Shown here piece by piece: positions 59,313 through 64,000 of a DNA stretch of 64,000 bases. Positions within the stretch are counted from its first letter, which is position 1, and each line of letters opens with the position of its first letter. The notes under the pieces were generated by a model. That model worked only from the letters and a program-made list of their open reading frames with translations. It ran no database searches and was not told where the DNA came from. The DNA is from Zanthoxylum bungeanum (Eukaryota > Streptophyta > Magnoliopsida > Sapindales > Rutaceae). The stretch is from contig SKCR01031857.1 of NCBI GenBank assembly GCA_019454045.1, positions 32,269-96,268 on the forward strand, written 5' to 3'. Both the position numbers and the translations under genes were made by a program.

Positions 59313-60683
59313 TTGAATGTTTGTTAAATATTTTAAACTACATGTTAAGAGAGAATGTTAAAATTAGGAATATGTTTTCATTAATGTTTCATAATAACAT
59401 CGGATTTTAATATTATGAAGTTTCTCCCACTCAATTGTTTTAAAATTTTAAGCAAATCGCATCAAACCTCATATGATGGATTTCTTGTGGGAAAGGATCC
59501 CATTATCATCATTTCATAACTCCGACTAGGGCCGGTCGTTATAAAATACGATAATTAGGTAGGTTCCCAACCAATTTATGATATAAATCACAATTCATTG
59601 ATCATTGGGTTGGGCAATCAAACACGCCATAACTTATGCTAGTCGTCGTGGACACCTAACCTTTGCCACTAAGTTATAAGACCATGCTTAAGGGTCGATG
59701 CGTCTTATGAATCAGAAAAGTCAAACCATTGTCAATAGTACGATTTAGGGACAAATTGATATTGGTCAGTCTGGTAAAGCCTAGTCCTGCCAAAACGGTT
59801 TAAGCCCTTTGGGTCTATACTTTACAATGGCAGGTAAATTTTAGACTTAAATTATTATTGGGGATTTTAGCATGTTTAAGTGAATAATTTTCAAATGGAT
59901 TCCTCCATTGAAAATTCCCCAGAGGGAGGGTGGAGCGAACTCTCTTAAATACTCTTACCTCTTAGGCTCTTATTGCCTTGGTGACAGGAATAAACAATAG
60001 ATCCTCCAAATTAGTCCAACACTTTAAATATTCTTTAAGGTAATCTTTGAGTAAATGATTATCTAGATGTCTTCACAACTTTTCCTTTTTGCTATAAAAA
60101 GGTAGTGAGTGATGGAAGACAACAAATCATTATCTAACTCTAGCAATACCTTTGGTTAAATTAACTTTAGTTTGGAAAGTTTTATTAACGCCTTGGTCCC
60201 ACCCCACTTGTATCTTTTATAATGAATTTTATTATAAACAAGTGATTTATATTTATTAGCCTTAAAGGTAATAAATCTCTAAGTTCATCAGAGAATAATT
60301 ACTTAGCTAAGGGATAAGCAATACACTCTCTATTTCCTTAGAAAGTCTCTAGATGCTTGCACCCTAAAATAATCATGCAAATTCTAATTATACATAGAAT
60401 CATCGAGCATATGAGTTTTAATATGTTGGAATTATTTTAGGCATTAAATAACTTTGATTAATATTTAATTATGATATTTTATTTATTTTATTCAAATAAA
60501 TTTACTATTCACGTTTTTTTACAGATGCGTGAAATTTAAATGCAATTTCACAATTCAAATCTTAACCAAATCATGCAAAACTTGTGCCTAAAATTAAGTT
60601 CAGGGTGTTAGCTTTCCAACGAGCTTTTTACACACCCAATTTCGAGTTCAAATGAGAGAGAAATAATCAAAACAAAAAATGGC
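59313..60683 (-). other. Copia E leader, no gene
   Basis: A long untranslated leader (1.4 kb) lies between the primer-binding site and gag. It includes the segment shared with element C (59891-60162). No coding potential was recognised. Confidence 0.75.
59891..60162 (-). other. Leader segment of E shared with element C
   Basis: The minus strand matches 28472-28718 of element C. It begins about 520 nt downstream of the E primer-binding site; in C the distance is about 80 nt. Both copies lie in sense orientation in an untranslated leader. By eye, roughly three quarters of positions agree over about 240 bp, with a few indels, for example near 60090 and 60035. Confidence 0.8.
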
Positions 60684-60695
60684 GCGCTGATACCA
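60684..60695 (-). other. Primer-binding site of copia E
   Basis: Minus-strand TGGTATCAGCGC begins one base after the LTR end. It matches the initiator tRNA-Met type site with one change (AGCGC for AGAGC). Confidence 0.8.
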
Positions 60696-60696
60696 C

Positions 60697-62663
60697 TGTT
60701 GGGATGCGGCCGCGAGTGCGCAGCGAAAAATTAAATAAATCAAATTATGATGCCGCTATCCCTTTGCCCAAGACCCGTTTGTTCTGATTATTCTACAAGC
60801 CTAGGCATGTTACTATATATTCTAAGCATAAAAACTCATAAAACATGCAAAGAACTTAAACCAAAATATGCTAACTATCATAAGAACTCTATTTAAAATA
60901 AAGAAAGAAAAAGACTTACTTGAACCGAAGACTCATTCATTCCTCCCTCCAATCTACAAGTTTTTCTCGAACTCAGTAAGCTCTTCCACATTCCAAAGAG
61001 CCACCCAAGTGTGTGGCCTCCAAGGTGTACACACCAAAGCCAAAACTCAACGGCAAGACTACGCCTTGAGTGCACAGGTATTTTGCCCTTGGTGCTAGCC
61101 TAGGCAAATACCTCAAAAATTTTAACTCGAGGTTCCTCTAGTCAATTATACTTAGAGATCCTCAAAATCAGTGGCTTACTCTTAAACTTTAGAGTTGCTC
61201 ATTTATATAAACCCAAGATATGAAAGGTTTGGTGCAAAAATTTGTAAAGAATTCATTGGGTTTATATAGGTGCTCCAAAGACAACAAAATTAATTAAGAA
61301 TCCAATGTGGGATAAATGCTAATTTAATCTTAGCCATTGGATCTTAATTTAGTGTTTTAATGAGATTATAAACCCTAATAAGAGTTTGGGCCGAATTGGA
61401 ATTCAAAACAAATAACAAATAAATTTTTTTTACTATTCACGTACTATTAATATTACTATTCACGTTATTTATTTATTTATTTATTTATTCCAATTCGTAA
61501 AGTGCCTCTATCGTCATTCACCAATCCCTAAGCCACTATGGAACCTCATAAATGATCTGTTCAATAATTAAACACATTGAACCATTTATGAACAATTCCT
61601 ACAGCAATCATATATGCTGTTAAATTTGTACTGTGCACTCTTAACCATTGATTTCGACTTTGTTGTGTGTGACCTTTTGGGTTCCCCTTAAGTTGGACAT
61701 GAAATGAATCATGGTAATTTAATCGAACATAAATTATCCTCCGATTATATGGTCGTTCGATTTCAATGACCAGGTTTACATCTAGCAGCATGCCAAGGCC
61801 CTCAAATGAGAAGGAAAAATATATATACCCATTATGTATGCGATTTACATATGATACGGTCCATCGCCTCACTGTATCCCCACCGTTTGACCTAGGGTAT
61901 GGAAAATGTCTACCCATATAGTCAAAGGTATGAAGTTGATAGTGTCATGAATCGTGCTAACCCAAGATCTTACATGATTCTTCCGCTGCGGCCACAGTCT
62001 CAAGCACTGATCTCATATATCAACTCGCGAACTGGAATACTACTCTTATAAGAAAATATTATCTGAGAGAGTGGCGATTCTCTGTTGTATCTTTACAAAT
62101 TTCATGTGTTTCAACAAATGACCCAATCATACCCTTATGACCGGATCTTTTGAACCAGGGAAGGAGAATTTTAAAGTTATTTGATCCATACATAAGATTG
62201 TAAAGACCTTAAGTCTAAGGACTAGTCATACAATCGATACATGAAAGTTCTCACAGACATATGGGATAAACTCTCCATGTGAAAACTTTCGGCGGTCAGT
62301 TTGATTGACACGAGCAACTCATGCATCCATGTGATACACCAAGCGGACGGATTTCCGCTAGTAGCCTATGAGATCGGCTACCCCACTTAAGGGCGGATCA
62401 TATCATCATGCTAGTCTCTCCGCTTTGTGAACGCCCAGATTATTCACAAAACTATGACTATGAATGTTTAAGAGTAATGATTCTCATAAGGCGTGGAAGC
62501 CATCATCTTATTACTCCAAGGGCTTTATTACAGTGTTTGATGATTCATATAATTTTTGTAAGAAACGTATAATAAAGATTGTCATTTTATTAATTCATGA
62601 AAATATTACAAATACATGTATATATAGCCCATCCACAAGTTGGGTATAGGCATATCCCTAACA
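60697..62663 (-). repeat. Copia E 5' LTR
   Basis: On the plus strand it begins TGTTGGGATGCGGCCGCGAG and ends CATATCCCTAACA. Length is 1.97 kb. It matches the 3' LTR at 45493-47373. The ORF at 61561-61917 (minus) lies within it and is not a gene. Confidence 0.9.
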
Positions 62664-63083
62664 CCATGCTCGAGACGCGGATCACCCAAGTTGGAGTCAT
62701 AATCGCAAGTTTCCTAGCAGAAGTCTTAGAAGTTTAAGGTCTATAATTAATATATTATTTTTCGTGCTGAGTACGCTGTTTTGTATTATCAAGTAAACGT
62801 TTTGATTACATTTGATGTTGTGGGCACAGAGCCCTTGAGTGTGGATTGAAGTTGTGGGCATGGAGCCCTTAAGTGTTGATTTTGAGTTTGATGTGTTTTC
62901 TGTGTACTTGAGGTCCTTTTGTATATTTGATGTCTTCTCAGGTTCCTTTTTGATGTTGGACTGTGATCCAAGTTGTCCAGTTTTAGGATACATCATGTCC
63001 GTTTTTCAATAAATTTGGAGGCTTATGAGATGGGTTAATCATGTCTCCTGCCGGTAGCATCATGCTTCTGACGGGGTGTTACA
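62664..63083 (+). repeat. A3 3' LTR, piece 3 (terminal)
   Basis: It continues from CTCGAGACGCGGATCACCCAAG (counterpart at 18870) through TTTTGATTACATTTGATGTTG to CTGACGGGGTGTTACA. It contains a small local duplication of 'GTTGTGGGCA..GAGCCCTT.AGTGT' (62817-62875) absent from the 5' LTR. The right target duplication AGTTA follows (63084-63088). Confidence 0.88.
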
Positions 63084-63088
63084 AGTTA

Positions 63089-64000
63089 CACCTGTCAGTG
63101 TGAAAACATATCCACCAGTAGATTTTGAGTCTTTTATATCATCTATCTATTTTGCATAAGTATATCCTTCCAGGACATCTGGATATCTTGTATAATACAG
63201 CCCATAACTACGAGCAAATCATAAGTACCTGAGCACTCTTACTATCTATTTCCAGTGATCATTTCCTAGATTAATAGTGTATCCGCTTAATTTACTACTA
63301 TGTAAACTATGTTGTAAAACTTATTATGTACATAAACTTCCAATCACTCTGGAATACTCCACTTGAGATACCACCCTCTCTTTTATTTTTAGATAAATGA
63401 AGACTTGTATCTATTGGTGTTCTAGCCATACTAGAGTTATCCTTGTTAAATTTCTCAAGAATCTTTTCCACATAATGTGATTGACTTAGTATGCGTCCAT
63501 GCGTTGTTCTTAAGATTTTAATCCCCATAATTACATCGGCTAGTCCCATATTTTCATGTCAAATCTTGACTTCAACATGTCTTTGGTAGATTTAATAATC
63601 TTATCATTACTACCAATAATGAGTGTGTTATATACATAGAGGCATAAATGATATACCCATTTTTTGTATCATCGACATATACGTATTTGTCACATTTATT
63701 GATATTGAATCCATTTTACATCATTACACTGTCATATTTTCATGCCTTATTTTTGGCTTGTTTTAAGCCTTATAAATTTTTTTTATCAATTTACATACTT
63801 TTTTCTTTTTTCTCTTGCCAATGAGCATAAAACCCTAAGGTTGTTCCATGTAGATTTCTTCATCTAAATCTCCATTGATAAAAGTTATTTTTACATCCAT
63901 TTGATGATCTTCAAGATCCGCAAAATTACAATTGTCAATACTATCCTTATAGAGTTTATTCTCGTCACAAGATAATACGTATCAAAGTAGTTTAAGCCTT
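63089..64000 (-). pseudogene. Copia G reverse transcriptase and start of RNase H
   Basis: Reading leftward from 64000: NYFDTYYLVTRINSIRIVL, NGDLDEEIYMEQP and YVDD (63679-63668, intact). STKDMLKSRFDM follows, then MGLADVIMGIKILRTTHGRI and LSQSHYVEKILEKFNKD (63549-63450), then ARTPIDTSLHLSKNK. It ends in PDVLEGYTYAK and SKSTGGYVFTLTGV at 63089. Several stops and frame changes occur. The protein continues at 15609, beyond element A3. Confidence 0.85.

Larger units (their letters stand above)
45493..62663 (-). mobile_element. Copia E: Ty1/copia element split by element F
   Basis: Minus-strand element. The 5' LTR is 60697-62663, the primer-binding site is at 60695-60684, and a long leader follows. 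Gag runs from 59312 and the protease is split by F (50435-58424). Integrase, RT and RNase H run down to 47388, then come the polypurine tract GCAAGTGGGAGAT and the 3' LTR (45493-47373). Target duplication is weak (GCCTG/CCATG, 3 of 5). It interrupts the 3' LTR of A3. Confidence 0.88.
15615..63083 (+). mobile_element. A3: large-LTR non-coding gypsy derivative (LARD-like), twice interrupted
   Basis: It consists of a 3.6-kb 5' LTR (15615-19242), an initiator-Met primer-binding site, 1.7 kb of non-coding internal DNA, a purine tract, and a 3' LTR in three pieces (20986-21064, 42720-45492, 62664-63083). The pieces are separated by copia D and copia E. Termini are TGTAAAT/TGTAATATCCC...GTGTTACA. 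These termini, the PBS and the end-of-pol signature ATTTCGAGGACAAAATTTT suggest derivation from a Tekay-like chromovirus. It encodes nothing, so mobility would have depended on another element. Confidence 0.85.

Overview
This window is a stretch of plant nuclear DNA made almost entirely of LTR retrotransposons nested inside one another. The evidence for a plant is the Ty1/copia and Ty3/gypsy families present (Tekay-, Tat- and Athila-like), the AT-rich spacers, a LOG-type cytokinin-activation gene, and the absence of operons or prokaryotic genes. A eudicot is likely, but I cannot name the species. I see no ordinary host gene outside a transposon, and no tRNA, rRNA or CRISPR array.

Right-hand and central part (about 14.1-64.0 kb). 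The oldest frame is a minus-strand Ty1/copia element, 'G'. Its RT/RNase H half lies at 63.1-64.0 kb and its RNase H end, 3' leader and 3' LTR lie at about 14.1-15.6 kb. It was split by a plus-strand large-LTR, non-coding gypsy derivative, 'A3' (15615-63083). The 3' LTR of A3 took two insertions. The first is copia 'D' (21065-42714, minus strand); its own 3' LTR holds a hAT-like MITE (21091-21538) and a gag-only Tat-like gypsy element 'C' (23394-35232), whose 5' LTR in turn holds a solo LTR of copia family B (25732-27815). The second is copia 'E' (45493-62663, minus strand); its protease region is split by an Athila-like element 'F' (50435-58424). Target-site duplications were found for C and the solo LTR (exact) and for the MITE, D, F and A3 (imperfect); that of E is weak. 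The nesting reaches five levels.

Left-hand part (1-13.9 kb). A decayed plus-strand copia element 'B' (2464-10832) sits in the internal region of another A-type element, 'A2' (10833-12918). The 5' LTR of B is cut by a minus-strand Tat-like LTR (1720-2463), which is itself cut by another A-type LTR, 'A1' (1-1719). A degenerate gag-like coding region of uncertain family (12919-13613) lies between A2 and G.

The most interesting object is in F. It lacks pol and carries an intact, intronless 217-codon ORF (54293-54946) for a LOG-like phosphoribohydrolase (cytokinin activation). The ORF is placed where Athila elements carry a third, env-like ORF, and it ends in a basic patch followed by an LxLxL (EAR-type) tail. 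A second unexpected signal is a leader segment of about 250 bp shared by C (Ty3/gypsy) and E (Ty1/copia), in sense orientation downstream of the primer-binding site in both. Every gag and pol region in the window is interrupted by stops or frameshifts, so any mobility would have to be supplied in trans.
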